From positions 1 through 60,464 of the forward strand of contig JAUXUD010000097.1 in the NCBI GenBank assembly GCA_030680835.1: a stretch of 60,464 nucleotides of DNA, written 5' to 3'. The notes below the pieces were generated by a model, which was given only the letters and a program-made list of their open reading frames with translations, did not search any database and was not told the DNA's origin. Below are positions 18,173-27,252 of this stretch, piece after piece (the first letter of the stretch is position 1; each line of letters begins with the position of its first letter). The DNA is from Bacteroidota bacterium (lineage in GTDB: Bacteria > Bacteroidota > Bacteroidia > UKL13-3). Both the position numbers and the translations under genes were made by a program.

Positions 18173-21100
18173 TTATTTCAGCGTACGTTTTACTTCAACC
18201 TCTTCGTAGGCTTCTACATAATCGCCTTCTTTGATGTCGTTGTAATTATTGATGGTTAATCCGCAATCAAAACCGCTGGCTACTTCTTTTACATCGTCTT
18301 TAAAACGCTTCAATGAAGACAGCTGGCCTGAGAATACAACCACACCATCGCGGATTAGGCGGATTTTAGAATTCCTGATTATTTTACCATCGGTAACCAT
18401 ACAACCCGCTACAGTACCCACTTTGGTCACTTTAAATACTTCGCGAATTTGTGCGTTACCCAATATTTTCTCTTCAATTTTTGGCGATAACATACCTTCA
18501 ATAGCCGATTTAATTTCTTCAATGGCATTGTAAATTACAGAGTATAAGCGTATGTCAATCGACTCTGCTTCGGCAAGTTTGCGTGCCTGCGGACTCGGAC
18601 GTACCTGGAAGCCCACAATAATTGCATCGGAGGCGGAAGCCAACATCACGTCACTTTCCGAAATTTGTCCAACCGCTTTATAAATAACTGTTACCTGAAC
18701 TTCGTCAGAACTCAATTTAATTAATGAATCAGAAAGGGCTTCAACCGAACCATCCACGTCGCCTTTAACAATTACTTTCAGTTCCTTGAAGCTGCCGATC
18801 GCCAAACGGCGTCCGATTTCATCAAGTGTTATATGTTTGTGTGTTCTGATGCCTTGTTCACGTTGTAATTTCTGCCGTTTGTTGGCAATCTCTTTGGCTT
18901 CCTGCTCATTTTTTGGAACCAAAAACTTGTCGCCGGCCTGTGGTGCCCCATCAAAACCTAAAACTACCACGGGTGTACTCGGACCGGCTTCTGTCATTTT
19001 TTTGCCGCGTTCATCAAACATGGCGCGTACTCTTCCGCTATGTGTTCCGGCCAATAATGGATCTCCCACATGCATGGTACCCGATTGAACCATAACGGTG
19101 GTAACAATACCCCGGCCTTTATCTAATGTGGCCTCAATAATATTTCCGATTGCACGTTTGTTGGGATTTGCTTTTAAATCAAGCATCTCTGCTTCCAGCA
19201 ATACTTTTTCGAGTAATTCGGCAATACCTATTCCTTTTTTGGCTGATATTTCCTGGCACTGAAATTTTCCACCCCAGTCTTCAACCAAAATATTCATAGC
19301 CGAAAGTTGTTCCTTGATACGCTCCGGATTGGCAGCTTCGCGGTCAATCTTATTCAGTGCAAAAATTATGGGAACTCCTGCAGCCTGCGCATGACTTATT
19401 GCTTCTTTGGTTTGCGGCATTACGCTGTCATCGGCTGCAATTACAATAATTACGATATCAGTTAATTTGGCACCCCTTGCACGCATGGCTGTAAAAGCTT
19501 CGTGACCTGGAGTATCTAAAAAGGTTATTTTTTTGCCGTTTTCCAGTTGTACATTATAGGCTCCAATATGCTGGGTTATTCCACCTGCTTCGCCTTTTAC
19601 CACATTGGCACTACGCACATAATCCAGCAATGAGGTTTTACCATGATCCACATGTCCCATTACAGTTACGATGGGCGCCCGTGGCAATAAACTTTCGGGA
19701 TCATCAATTTCTTCTTCAACCGCTTCCACCATTTCGGCAGAAACAAATTCAACTTCAAATCCAAATTCTTCGGCTACAATGGCAATGGTTTCGGCGTCGA
19801 GTCGCTGGTTAATGGAAACCATCATACCCAAACTCATACAGGCACTGATGATTTGCGTTACCGATAAATTCATCATTTGTGCCAGTTCATTGGCTGTTAC
19901 AAATTCGGTAACCTGAAGTTTATTTTTATCGAGTTCTTCCTGTACGGCAGCCTCTTCACGTTCATTGGCTCTGAAATCCCTTTTTTGTTTACGCAATTTT
20001 GAACGCACTGATCCAATATTCGGATTTTTACTACCCGGGTTCAAACGCGCCAAAGTTGCTTTTAATTTATCCTGAATTTCCTTATCACTGATTTCCGTTT
20101 TAACTTCAGGTTTTGCATTGCGGTTGTTATAACTGCCTTGCCCCGGGCCACCTGGTCCGCGCGTGTTGCTGCCATACCTGTTTCCTGTACCCTGGTTGGT
20201 TCCGCCCTGGGCCGGACCGCGGTTGGTATTGTATTGCGGACGTGGCCGATTCGGGTCAACCGGCTTGTTTGGATCCGGCTTGTGGGCACCGGTTCCTGCA
20301 CCTGCGTGCGGATGAGCGCCACCGCCGGGATGTGTATTTCCGGGTCCGTTTACCTGTTTGCGTTTACGCTTGCGTTTGCCATGAGGATCGTCGCTGCTGG
20401 CAACAGGATGTGCTTTTTTAGCTGGTGGGTCTACTTTTAATTCTATTCTGCCCATCACCTTTAAACCTTCTAACTTTTCGTATTTAGGCTCGGTAACTTT
20501 AGCTTCTTCAACTTCGGCAGGTAATGGTGGGGTTATTTCCGGTTCAGGCTTTGTTTTCTGAATCTCTTTCTCAGTAGTATGCGGTTTTTCTTTAGCAACG
20601 GGTTCTTTTACTTTTTCTTTATGTTTTGTTTCCGGCTTGGCTTCAGCCTTAGGTTCAGTTTTAGCAGTCTTTTTAACTTCCGGTTTGGGCTCAGCCTTTT
20701 TCGTGCTTTTTTCTTCAGTTTTCTTTGATTTTGATTTCGGCCTGTCCAAACTGGATAAATCAAATTTACCCACAACCGTTAAACCCATGCCCTCTTCTTT
20801 TTCTTCTTTGGCTTTGGTTTTTTCTGCTTTTACAGCGGGCTTAGGGGTTGGAACCGGCGCTGCTTCAACAATGGGTTCAGTTGCCTTTTCAACAATTTTA
20901 GGCGCCGGTGGAGGCGTTTCTTTGGGGATTTCTTTTGGGATTTCAACCGGAACATCTTTTGGAATTTCTTTAGCAACAGGCGCAGAAACAATGGGTTCAA
21001 CTTTTTTGCCGGGAGTATTTGAGAGCCCTGATTTTACCAGGATACCTTCTTCTTCATCGTCTTCATCAATAACATGAACTTTGGGTCTTGCAATTTCAAT

Positions 21101-21337
21101 TACTACATCCTTCGGTTTAATGCGGTCGCGGCCTAATTTATTGGCCTCTTCTTTAACCTTCATTTCAGAAGAATACTCCGACATCAGGATGCCAAATTGC
21201 TCATCCGAAATTTTCGTATTGGGATTCATTTCTACCGAATGACCCTTTTTTTTCAAGTGATCAACAAGGGTGTTAATTCCCACGCCAAGGTCCTTGGCTA
21301 CCTTCGATAATCTTTTTGTTCCTGTCGTTTCGCTCAT
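18173..21337 (-). CDS. infB: Translation initiation factor IF-2
   Basis: 1054 residues. An IF2_N helical domain is at about 8-50 ([17 protein letters not shown]). A very long linker of about 380 residues, rich in Lys/Pro/Glu then Gly/Asn/Arg, precedes a second IF2_N-like segment (about 475-530). The GTPase domain has G1 GHVDHGKT near 555, DTPGHEAF (G3) and NKID (G4), followed by the EF-Tu-like domain II and the C-terminal fMet-tRNA binding domains (ending [10 protein letters not shown]). It delivers initiator tRNA to the 30S subunit. The long basic/acidic linker is normal for Bacteroidota. It is the last gene of rimP-nusA-infB; the 149-base gap from nusA contains a perfect 20-base palindrome. 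Confidence 0.98.
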   Translation of the reverse strand: MSETTGTKRLSKVAKDLGVGINTLVDHLKKKGHSVEMNPNTKISDEQFGILMSEYSSEMKVKEEANKLGRDRIKPKDVVIEIARPKVHVIDEDDEEEGILVKSGLSNTPGKKVEPIVSAPVAKEIPKDVPVEIPKEIPKETPPPAPKIVEKATEPIVEAAPVPTPKPAVKAEKTKAKEEKEEGMGLTVVGKFDLSSLDRPKSKSKKTEEKSTKKAEPKPEVKKTAKTEPKAEAKPETKHKEKVKEPVAKEKPHTTEKEIQKTKPEPEITPPLPAEVEEAKVTEPKYEKLEGLKVMGRIELKVDPPAKKAHPVASSDDPHGKRKRKRKQVNGPGNTHPGGGAHPHAGAGTGAHKPDPNKPVDPNRPRPQYNTNRGPAQGGTNQGTGNRYGSNTRGPGGPGQGSYNNRNAKPEVKTEISDKEIQDKLKATLARLNPGSKNPNIGSVRSKLRKQKRDFRANEREEAAVQEELDKNKLQVTEFVTANELAQMMNLSVTQIISACMSLGMMVSINQRLDAETIAIVAEEFGFEVEFVSAEMVEAVEEEIDDPESLLPRAPIVTVMGHVDHGKTSLLDYVRSANVVKGEAGGITQHIGAYNVQLENGKKITFLDTPGHEAFTAMRARGAKLTDIVIIVIAADDSVMPQTKEAISHAQAAGVPIIFALNKIDREAANPERIKEQLSAMNILVEDWGGKFQCQEISAKKGIGIAELLEKVLLEAEMLDLKANPNKRAIGNIIEATLDKGRGIVTTVMVQSGTMHVGDPLLAGTHSGRVRAMFDERGKKMTEAGPSTPVVVLGFDGAPQAGDKFLVPKNEQEAKEIANKRQKLQREQGIRTHKHITLDEIGRRLAIGSFKELKVIVKGDVDGSVEALSDSLIKLSSDEVQVTVIYKAVGQISESDVMLASASDAIIVGFQVRPSPQARKLAEAESIDIRLYSVIYNAIEEIKSAIEGMLSPKIEEKILGNAQIREVFKVTKVGTVAGCMVTDGKIIRNSKIRLIRDGVVVFSGQLSSLKRFKDDVKEVASGFDCGLTINNYNDIKEGDYVEAYEEVEVKRTLK

Positions 21338-21430
21338 TCTGCGCTTGTATTCCTATAATTCCTGCGAATATCGTTTTAAATTGGCAATATTCAACCAATG
21401 ACATTAAAACCAGCTTGCCCTGGACAACAG

Positions 21431-21458
21431 GTACAGACGCGATTAATCGCGTCTCTAC
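21431..21458. repeat. Palindromic dispersed repeat (copy 1)
   Basis: A perfect 20-base palindrome (21435-21454, AGACGCGATT then its complement), extended to 28 bases with one mismatched pair. The same 20 bases recur with one change at 32606-32625. It lies between nusA and infB and can form a hairpin in the operon mRNA, but has no U-tract and must be read through. Confidence 0.7.
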
Positions 21459-21486
21459 ACATTATCACGGATTAATTCGTTACCTC

Positions 21487-22722
21487 TTACTCAAACTCCG
21501 CCTCCAAAATCCTGCGCACTTCCTGCACAGTTTCCTCTTCCAGCTCTGTTCTGCGTACCAGCTCTTCGTTGGAAATAGCCAAAACACTCTTGGCGGTATC
21601 CAATCCCAAACCTTTTAGCTCATCTATAATCCAGCCATCTATTTCATCACTAAATTCATCCAGATCTATATCTTCCTCCTCGGTTTCATTCTCACGGTAA
21701 ACATCAATTTCGTAACCCGCCAGTTTGCCAGCCAGTTTAATATTATGTCCGCCTTTTCCAATAGCCAGACTCACCTGGTCGGGTTTCAGGTAAACGGCAA
21801 CACGCTTTCTTTCTTCGTCTATTTTTATGCTGGTAACTTTAGCAGGGCTTAATGAGCGTTGAACCAATAGGGAAGCGTTGGCAGTATAATTAATTACATC
21901 AATATTTTCATTACGCAACTCACGCACTATGCCATGAATCCTTGAACCTTTCATACCTACACAGGCTCCCACCGGATCAATACGGTCGTCGTAGCTTTCA
22001 ACGGCAACTTTGGCACGCTCTCCCGGTTCACGCACAATTTTTTTAATGCTGATGAGGCCATCAATTATTTCAGGTACTTCCTGTTCAAATAAGCGCTCCA
22101 GAAATACCGGCGACGTTCTGGATAAAATAATCCGCGGGGTACCATTGTGCATTTCTACTTTTAATACCACGGCACGGATAGAATCCCCTTTTTTGTAAAA
22201 ATCGGCAGGAATCATTTCGGTTTTAGGCAACAACAATTCGTTTCCTTCATCATCCAGAATCATGATTTCTTTTTTCCAAATCTGGTAAACTTCGCCCGAA
22301 ACCACTTCACCCACACGGTCCTTGTATTTTTTGTAGAACTCATCCTTTTCAAGTTCCAATACTTTGGATAAAAGCGTTTGGCGGGCAGATAAAACAGCCC
22401 TGCGGCCAAATATCTGCAAGCCCACTTCCTGCGAAACATCTTCCCCAATTTCAAAATCGGGTTCAATTTTTACCGCATCAGAAAGTGCAATCTGCGTGTT
22501 TTCATCTTCCACTTCGCCATCGTGAACAATGGTTCGGTTATGCCAAATTTCAAGGTCACCACTTTTGTCGTTGATAATTACATCAAAATTGTCGTCGTTG
22601 TTGTACTTTTTGCGCAACATCCCCCTGAAAACATCCTCCAAAACCCGCTGCATAGTGGCGCGGTCGATGTTTTTAAATTCTTTAAACTCACTAAACGAGT
22701 CAATTAATCCAGCACTGTGCAT
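21487..22722 (-). CDS. nusA: Transcription termination/antitermination protein NusA
   Basis: 411 residues. The NusA N-terminal RNA polymerase-binding domain is about 1-125. The S1 domain is about 130-200 (GEVVSGEVYQIWKKE...). Two KH domains follow, with the signature DPVGACVGMKGSRI in KH1 and VSLAIGKGGHNIKLA in KH2. A short acidic helical tail (about 350-411) ends EVRRILEAEFE. It modulates pausing, termination and antitermination. It lies 30 bases downstream of rimP and upstream of infB, the conserved bacterial order. Confidence 0.98.
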   Translation of the reverse strand: MHSAGLIDSFSEFKEFKNIDRATMQRVLEDVFRGMLRKKYNNDDNFDVIINDKSGDLEIWHNRTIVHDGEVEDENTQIALSDAVKIEPDFEIGEDVSQEVGLQIFGRRAVLSARQTLLSKVLELEKDEFYKKYKDRVGEVVSGEVYQIWKKEIMILDDEGNELLLPKTEMIPADFYKKGDSIRAVVLKVEMHNGTPRIILSRTSPVFLERLFEQEVPEIIDGLISIKKIVREPGERAKVAVESYDDRIDPVGACVGMKGSRIHGIVRELRNENIDVINYTANASLLVQRSLSPAKVTSIKIDEERKRVAVYLKPDQVSLAIGKGGHNIKLAGKLAGYEIDVYRENETEEEDIDLDEFSDEIDGWIIDELKGLGLDTAKSVLAISNEELVRRTELEEETVQEVRRILEAEFE

Positions 22723-22752
22723 ACTCTATAAATTTAAACTTCTGTTATTAAA

Positions 22753-23217
22753 TTAATTAAATGAAACCATTACATATGTTTCTTCTATTTCGTCAAAGGT
22801 AACTCTCTTTTCTGTGGGTTCTTTAGCCAGGTAAGCCTTTTTTTTATCTTTTAACAATAAAGTCATACCCGTTTCATCAAGGCTCAGCAGTTTTCCCAGG
22901 AGCTCGGTTTGAGCTTTCAGCTTCACTTTCAGCTCTCTTCCAATATGTTTCCCGTATTGTCTGCCCAATTTCAGGGGCCTGTCAACACCGGGCGATGAAA
23001 CTTCCAGGATATAGGGTGTATCGCCATAATCGGTTTCATCCAGTTTATTGGAAAGGTGACGGTTCAGGCTCCGGCATTGCTCAATGGTTAATGGCCCGTC
23101 GCTGTCAATAAGCACCAGCATTTTGCCGCCACCGGGTTTAAACTCAACGTCCACCACAAAAACCGAAGGGTCTAAAACCTCCGCACTCCACTCTTTTATT
23201 TGCTCAACAATATTCAT
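22753..23217 (-). CDS. rimP: Ribosome maturation factor RimP
   Basis: 154 residues from the ATG at 23217. A longer frame to 23292 is rejected because its first 25 codons would run through the leader hairpin and the predicted transcription start. The N-terminal domain has FVVDVEFKPGGGKMLVLID and the IEQCRSLNRHLSN segment. YILEVSSPGVDRPL is the family signature, and a C-terminal SH3-like domain follows. It assists 30S subunit maturation. It is the first gene of the rimP-nusA-infB operon. Regulation may involve the strong hairpin at 23241-23265. Confidence 0.95.
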   Translation of the reverse strand: MNIVEQIKEWSAEVLDPSVFVVDVEFKPGGGKMLVLIDSDGPLTIEQCRSLNRHLSNKLDETDYGDTPYILEVSSPGVDRPLKLGRQYGKHIGRELKVKLKAQTELLGKLLSLDETGMTLLLKDKKKAYLAKEPTEKRVTFDEIEETYVMVSFN

Positions 23218-23240
23218 CAACACTAAATAATAGTTACCAA

Positions 23241-23265
23241 AAGAGGGGACTTGCGGTCCCCTCTT
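23241..23265 (-). promoter_or_regulatory. Perfect hairpin in the rimP operon leader
   Basis: A 10-base-pair perfect stem (23241-23250 with 23256-23265; AAGAGGGGAC pairing with GTCCCCTCTT) closed by a 5-base loop. On the transcribed strand it lies near the predicted 5' end of the operon mRNA and 23 bases before the rimP ATG. Only four Ts follow it, so it is at best a weak intrinsic terminator. It could act as an attenuator, a 5' stabiliser or a protein-binding leader (inference). Confidence 0.7.
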
Positions 23266-23281
23266 ATCAGTAATTTCGAAG

Positions 23282-23312
23282 CAAAAGTACACCTTTTTTT
23301 GGAATTAGCAAA
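23282..23312 (-). promoter_or_regulatory. Bacteroidota-type promoter of rimP-nusA-infB
   Basis: Reading the minus strand: TTTG (23312-23309), 19 bases, TACTTTTG (23289-23282). This matches the TTTG / TANNTTTG consensus of the Bacteroidota primary sigma factor exactly, with ideal spacing. Transcription would start near 23275, placing the leader hairpin at the 5' end of the mRNA. Confidence 0.75.
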
Positions 23313-23629
23313 TGTATTTAACTGAAATAACCCGGACTGGCTGATTGGCTGTAAAAGTTTTGGTCGGCAATGAATAAAGAAACGATGTTAAACTAAATAA
23401 TTTCAGTATTTATTCTGTTGCATAAAATTCCTGGAATTGTGTGTTTTATAAAATGTTTTCATCATTTAGAATATTCTGGAAACAATATTAATATGCCCCC
23501 GGTCATAAAGTTTTTTCTTACTTAAGATTGGTTCTTCTTCATGCAAATTGATTCACCTGTGATTGTATTTATATGCCTGCGGTCGGGTTTATATCCGCAA
23601 ATTTTCCTTGAATATGTTATTTTTACCAA
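23313..23629. other. Non-coding divergent region
   Basis: About 320 bases between the rimP promoter and the propeller kinase start. I see no coding frame, no tRNA and no repeat family shared with other gaps. Short related phrases ATGCCCCCGGTC (about 23492) and ATGCCTGCGGTC (about 23573) recur roughly 80 bases apart and could be an operator pair, but this is weak. The kinase promoter must lie here; no perfect TANNTTTG was found close to its start. Confidence 0.4.
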
Positions 23630-26608
23630 ATGAACAAACTGGCAGGCTTCTTCATAATGGCATTTTTTATTTCCCATCTCAATGCGCAGCATTTGCAACA
23701 TTGGGGTGAGAAAGAGGGTTTGTCATATCGCATTGTTAATTACTGTTTAAGAACTTCGGATGGTTTTTTATGGCTTGCTACAGGTAAAGGATTATGCAGG
23801 TTCGATGGGTACGAGTTTTTGCCAATTGGCAAATCAAAAAAATGGGATATTTCAAATAACCTGATTACACAAGTACTTGAAAGTGAAAAAGGTGTTTTAT
23901 GGGTAGCCTCAGACAATGGAATCAGCATTATTAATTTAAATAGTAACGAGATTACAGATGTATTCAGGCATACAGCAGCAGAAAATAGTTTGTCTGATAA
24001 TTATGTATTGCAAATATACCAAACTCCTGATCGCACTATATGGGTTTGTACCGCCGATGGAATATTTCACAAATACCTGGGCAATGGCAGGTTTAGGCGA
24101 TATTATAATAGCACAGCCAAAGACCGTCGCTTTGGTAACCGGCCTTTAATGATTGCATTTCAGAATCATATCTGGCTAAAATCCCAGGATAGGGGCGTAT
24201 ATAAAATAGAACCGGTTTCCGGAAAAATTGTCCAGCGGTATCTTACCAATCCCACTTCAATTGATGAAGGCGGTTTTACTATAATTCCACGATATGGACT
24301 TTTATGCATGACTAAAGAAGGTGTAAAAGTTTACCATGTGCGGGAAAACAAATTTAAAACCTTGCAAATAAAGAATATCAAAGATATTTATAAGATTGTA
24401 CCGGATAAAAAAGGAGATTGGTGGGTTGCTGCTTATGGCCGTAAAAGATTGTTTCATTATAGTAATGAGACCATTAAAGATGTGTCAGGATATTTATCTG
24501 ATTATTCCCAAAACACCCAAATAAATATGATTAGTCCCGGACAGGGCAATGACCTGTGGTTATGTACCAACAGCGGACTTTATAAATTTATTGTTGAGAA
24601 TCCTCTTTTTACATCTATTTTAAGAAAGGACCAGTTTGAAAAACCACTTTATGTTTCAAGTTTCAGGGGATTTATGCAGGATTCGGCCGGGGATATTTTT
24701 ATGGGTGGGTATGGGGGTTTATTTAAATTAAATGAAAAACATCAGGTAAAACAATTATTTGACAACATCATTTATTACAGTCCGAATGTTTTGATTGATG
24801 AAAATAAAAAATATTTATGGGTTGTGAGTGAAGGTTTCGGAATGTTTAAAGTAGATAAGAAAGAAGGTAAAATAATAAAACAGCCTAAAGATAAGGATAA
24901 ATACAATTACCTGATTGCAGGAATCCGGGATACAGGAACTATATTTTTGCTGGGCGGTTATGATGAATTGGTTTGGTATAATTCAGCAACAAATAATTAC
25001 CGTGATCTCCATTTAAAATATAATGGAATTATTTTCTCAAGACCTTTTGTAAAATTTATTTACAAGGATAAAAATAAATTTATTTGGATTTGTACACATT
25101 TTGGAATATTTGTACTTGATCCAACTCACAATATTATTGCAAGATATTATGATGCGGCACCCGATGGATACCGCATACCCGTAAATAAAGTAAATCATAT
25201 ACTTGAGGATAAAAAAGGAAATATATGGGTATCAACTGAGGGAGGCGGTGCATGCAAAATAGATTTGAAGAACCATAAAATTACCGTTATCAATACAGAG
25301 AAGGGACTTGCAGACAATACAGTTGCTTCCATACTTGAAGATTCATCCGGTATGATATGGGTTGCTACTTATAACGGATTATCAGTAATCGAACCTGTAA
25401 ACAACCAAATCAACAATTTTTATGATGAAGACGGATTGTCGGATAATGAATTTAATTCCGCATCCTGTTTGTATACAAGCAACGGAAGCCTGTTTTTTGG
25501 AGGTATAAACGGAGTTAATATTTGTAAGGGATATAAAGTACTGCAAAATAAAATTGAATCCGGAAATAAAATTATCATTTCTGATATTGAAATGCTGGGT
25601 GATAATAATGAAATTGAACATATTCATAACCTGCAACAATTAAGAAAGGACCTTAAATTATCATACAAATACAGCTATCTTGAGGTCTCATTTTTTAATA
25701 CAGATTTTTCGCATTCAGAAAGAAATATTTTCTATTATAAAATGGAGGGATTAAATGATAACTGGATTCCGCTTGAGAAAAAAAATTCAATCCGGTTTGC
25801 CTCACTTTCTCCCGGAAAATACATCCTGCACATCAGGGGAAAGAGTTCTAAAAACAATTTAGATGCTGAAGAAGCTGTATTAAGAATTGAAGTACAACAG
25901 ATATTTTATAAAACATGGTGGTTTGCATTAATTTCAATAATTTGTATTGCATCCATTTTTGCGGGACTGGCCAATTCTAAAGTACAGCAGGTAAACGAGC
26001 TTGCTGCTTTACGGGCTAAAATATCAAGCGACCTTCATGATGATGTAGGCAGTGTGCTTACGCGCGTGGCTATGCAGGCAGAGATTATTGAAGAAGAAGT
26101 AAGTACAAAACATCAGGAAGTGATGAAGTCTATTGTAAATTCATGCAGAATGGCCATGTCAAACATGCGCGATGTTATCTGGAGCACCGATTCGCATTAC
26201 AGAAATGTAGGAAATCTGTTTGACAAAATAACCGAAATGGTTCAGCAAACTATGGAATATTCTCCCATCAGTTACAAGCTGATTTTTGAACCAGAATTGT
26301 ATGAACTTGAAATATCCCAGTTTCAAAAACAGGAAATATTTTTTATAATCAAGGAAGCATTCCATAATATTGTAAAGCACGCAACGGGTAATCTTGCTGA
26401 ACTTCGTGTTTTTAAAGTTAAAAATGAAATCATTTTTATAGTTTACAATAATGGACCAGTAGAGGAAAAGGTTTCTCACACGGGTATGGGCACAATGAAC
26501 ATGATTATGCGTTCAAAAAGAATAAATGCATCATTGATTTTTGATACATCTGAGGGGTTTCTTATTAAACTTGTAGTAAAACTGAAACGAACGTATTTTA
26601 GCTGGTAA
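23630..26608 (+). CDS. Propeller sensor histidine kinase (two-component, HisKA_3 type)
   Basis: 992 residues. The signal peptide is about 1-20 (FIMAFFISHLNAQ|H). The periplasmic part is a two-component regulator propeller made of repeats with (I)W(V/I)(A/C/S)T..G(L/V/I) strands over about 25-640. A Y_Y_Y domain follows (about 665-745, FYYKMEGLNDNWIPL), then one membrane helix (about 762-782). The cytoplasmic DHp helix carries H803 in SSDLHDDVGS, the HisKA_3 signature, and a HATPase domain follows with N-box KEAFHNIVKHA. The G1 box reads YNNG instead of DNG, an odd substitution, while the GMGTMNM G2 box is kept. It senses an unknown extracellular ligand, often glycan-related in this family. 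It is followed after 5 bases by its LuxR-type response regulator. Confidence 0.9.
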   Translation: MNKLAGFFIMAFFISHLNAQHLQHWGEKEGLSYRIVNYCLRTSDGFLWLATGKGLCRFDGYEFLPIGKSKKWDISNNLITQVLESEKGVLWVASDNGISIINLNSNEITDVFRHTAAENSLSDNYVLQIYQTPDRTIWVCTADGIFHKYLGNGRFRRYYNSTAKDRRFGNRPLMIAFQNHIWLKSQDRGVYKIEPVSGKIVQRYLTNPTSIDEGGFTIIPRYGLLCMTKEGVKVYHVRENKFKTLQIKNIKDIYKIVPDKKGDWWVAAYGRKRLFHYSNETIKDVSGYLSDYSQNTQINMISPGQGNDLWLCTNSGLYKFIVENPLFTSILRKDQFEKPLYVSSFRGFMQDSAGDIFMGGYGGLFKLNEKHQVKQLFDNIIYYSPNVLIDENKKYLWVVSEGFGMFKVDKKEGKIIKQPKDKDKYNYLIAGIRDTGTIFLLGGYDELVWYNSATNNYRDLHLKYNGIIFSRPFVKFIYKDKNKFIWICTHFGIFVLDPTHNIIARYYDAAPDGYRIPVNKVNHILEDKKGNIWVSTEGGGACKIDLKNHKITVINTEKGLADNTVASILEDSSGMIWVATYNGLSVIEPVNNQINNFYDEDGLSDNEFNSASCLYTSNGSLFFGGINGVNICKGYKVLQNKIESGNKIIISDIEMLGDNNEIEHIHNLQQLRKDLKLSYKYSYLEVSFFNTDFSHSERNIFYYKMEGLNDNWIPLEKKNSIRFASLSPGKYILHIRGKSSKNNLDAEEAVLRIEVQQIFYKTWWFALISIICIASIFAGLANSKVQQVNELAALRAKISSDLHDDVGSVLTRVAMQAEIIEEEVSTKHQEVMKSIVNSCRMAMSNMRDVIWSTDSHYRNVGNLFDKITEMVQQTMEYSPISYKLIFEPELYELEISQFQKQEIFFIIKEAFHNIVKHATGNLAELRVFKVKNEIIFIVYNNGPVEEKVSHTGMGTMNMIMRSKRINASLIFDTSEGFLIKLVVKLKRTYFSW

Positions 26609-26613
26609 ACAAT

Positions 26614-27246
26614 ATGACAAGAAGTAAAATAAATCTAGCAATAGTTGAAGACGATAAACAAATTCAAAGTATTTTGATTAATTACTTCAAAAGGGATGAA
26701 ATCAATTTTGATGCGGTTAATGCTTATAGTAGTATTGAGGAAGTATTAACAGTGGTTGATAATCTCGATAATTTTATATTCCTCCTCGATATTAACTTGC
26801 AGGGAATGTCGGGTATTGATGGTATTTTTCATATCAAAAATAAATGGTCATTATGTGAAATTATTATGATATCTGTTCTTGGTGATAGTAATAGTATTTT
26901 TAAATCTATTTGTGCCGGAGCATCAGGTTATCTTGATAAAGACACCCCGTTAGGAAAGATTAAGGAAGCTGTAATCGCACTGAGTGAAGGTGGATCACCA
27001 ATTACCCCCGCAATTGCCCGTAAAGTTTTTGATTATTTTCAGCCCAGTAAAAATTTAACAGAGAATCTTACAAAGCGTGAAAGAGATGTGGTTCAGGGCC
27101 TGGTTGAAGGTTTAAGTTATAAGTTGATTGCATCAAAACTTGATATATCCATAGATACCGTTCGAAAATATATCAGAAGTATCTATAACAAACTCCATGT
27201 AAACAGCAAAGGAGAGCTGCTTGCTATTTACCGGCAGATACCTTAA
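26614..27246 (+). CDS. NarL/FixJ-type response regulator (LuxR HTH)
   Basis: 210 residues. Receiver domain 5-125 has acidic residues E12/D13/D14, phospho-acceptor D59 in FLLDINLQG and the conserved Lys in YLDKDTP. The C-terminal LuxR-type helix-turn-helix (about 146-200) reads LTKRERDVVQGLVEGLSYKL ... TVRKYIRSIYNKL. It is expected to be phosphorylated by the HisKA_3 kinase directly upstream (5-base gap, same operon) and to bind DNA as a dimer. Target genes are unknown. It converges on the DUF4175 gene with only 6 bases between the stops. Confidence 0.93.
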   Translation: MTRSKINLAIVEDDKQIQSILINYFKRDEINFDAVNAYSSIEEVLTVVDNLDNFIFLLDINLQGMSGIDGIFHIKNKWSLCEIIMISVLGDSNSIFKSICAGASGYLDKDTPLGKIKEAVIALSEGGSPITPAIARKVFDYFQPSKNLTENLTKRERDVVQGLVEGLSYKLIASKLDISIDTVRKYIRSIYNKLHVNSKGELLAIYRQIP

Positions 27247-27252
27247 AATATT

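Noticed and set aside
20637-21077. 146-codon plus-strand frame opposite infB
   Set aside because: Antisense shadow of the repetitive Lys/Pro/Glu linker of IF-2; it has no family match and no start signals.
23218-23292. Extended rimP N-terminus of 25 extra residues
   Set aside because: It would be encoded by the leader hairpin and start before the predicted transcription start; RimP homologues begin near MNIVEQ.
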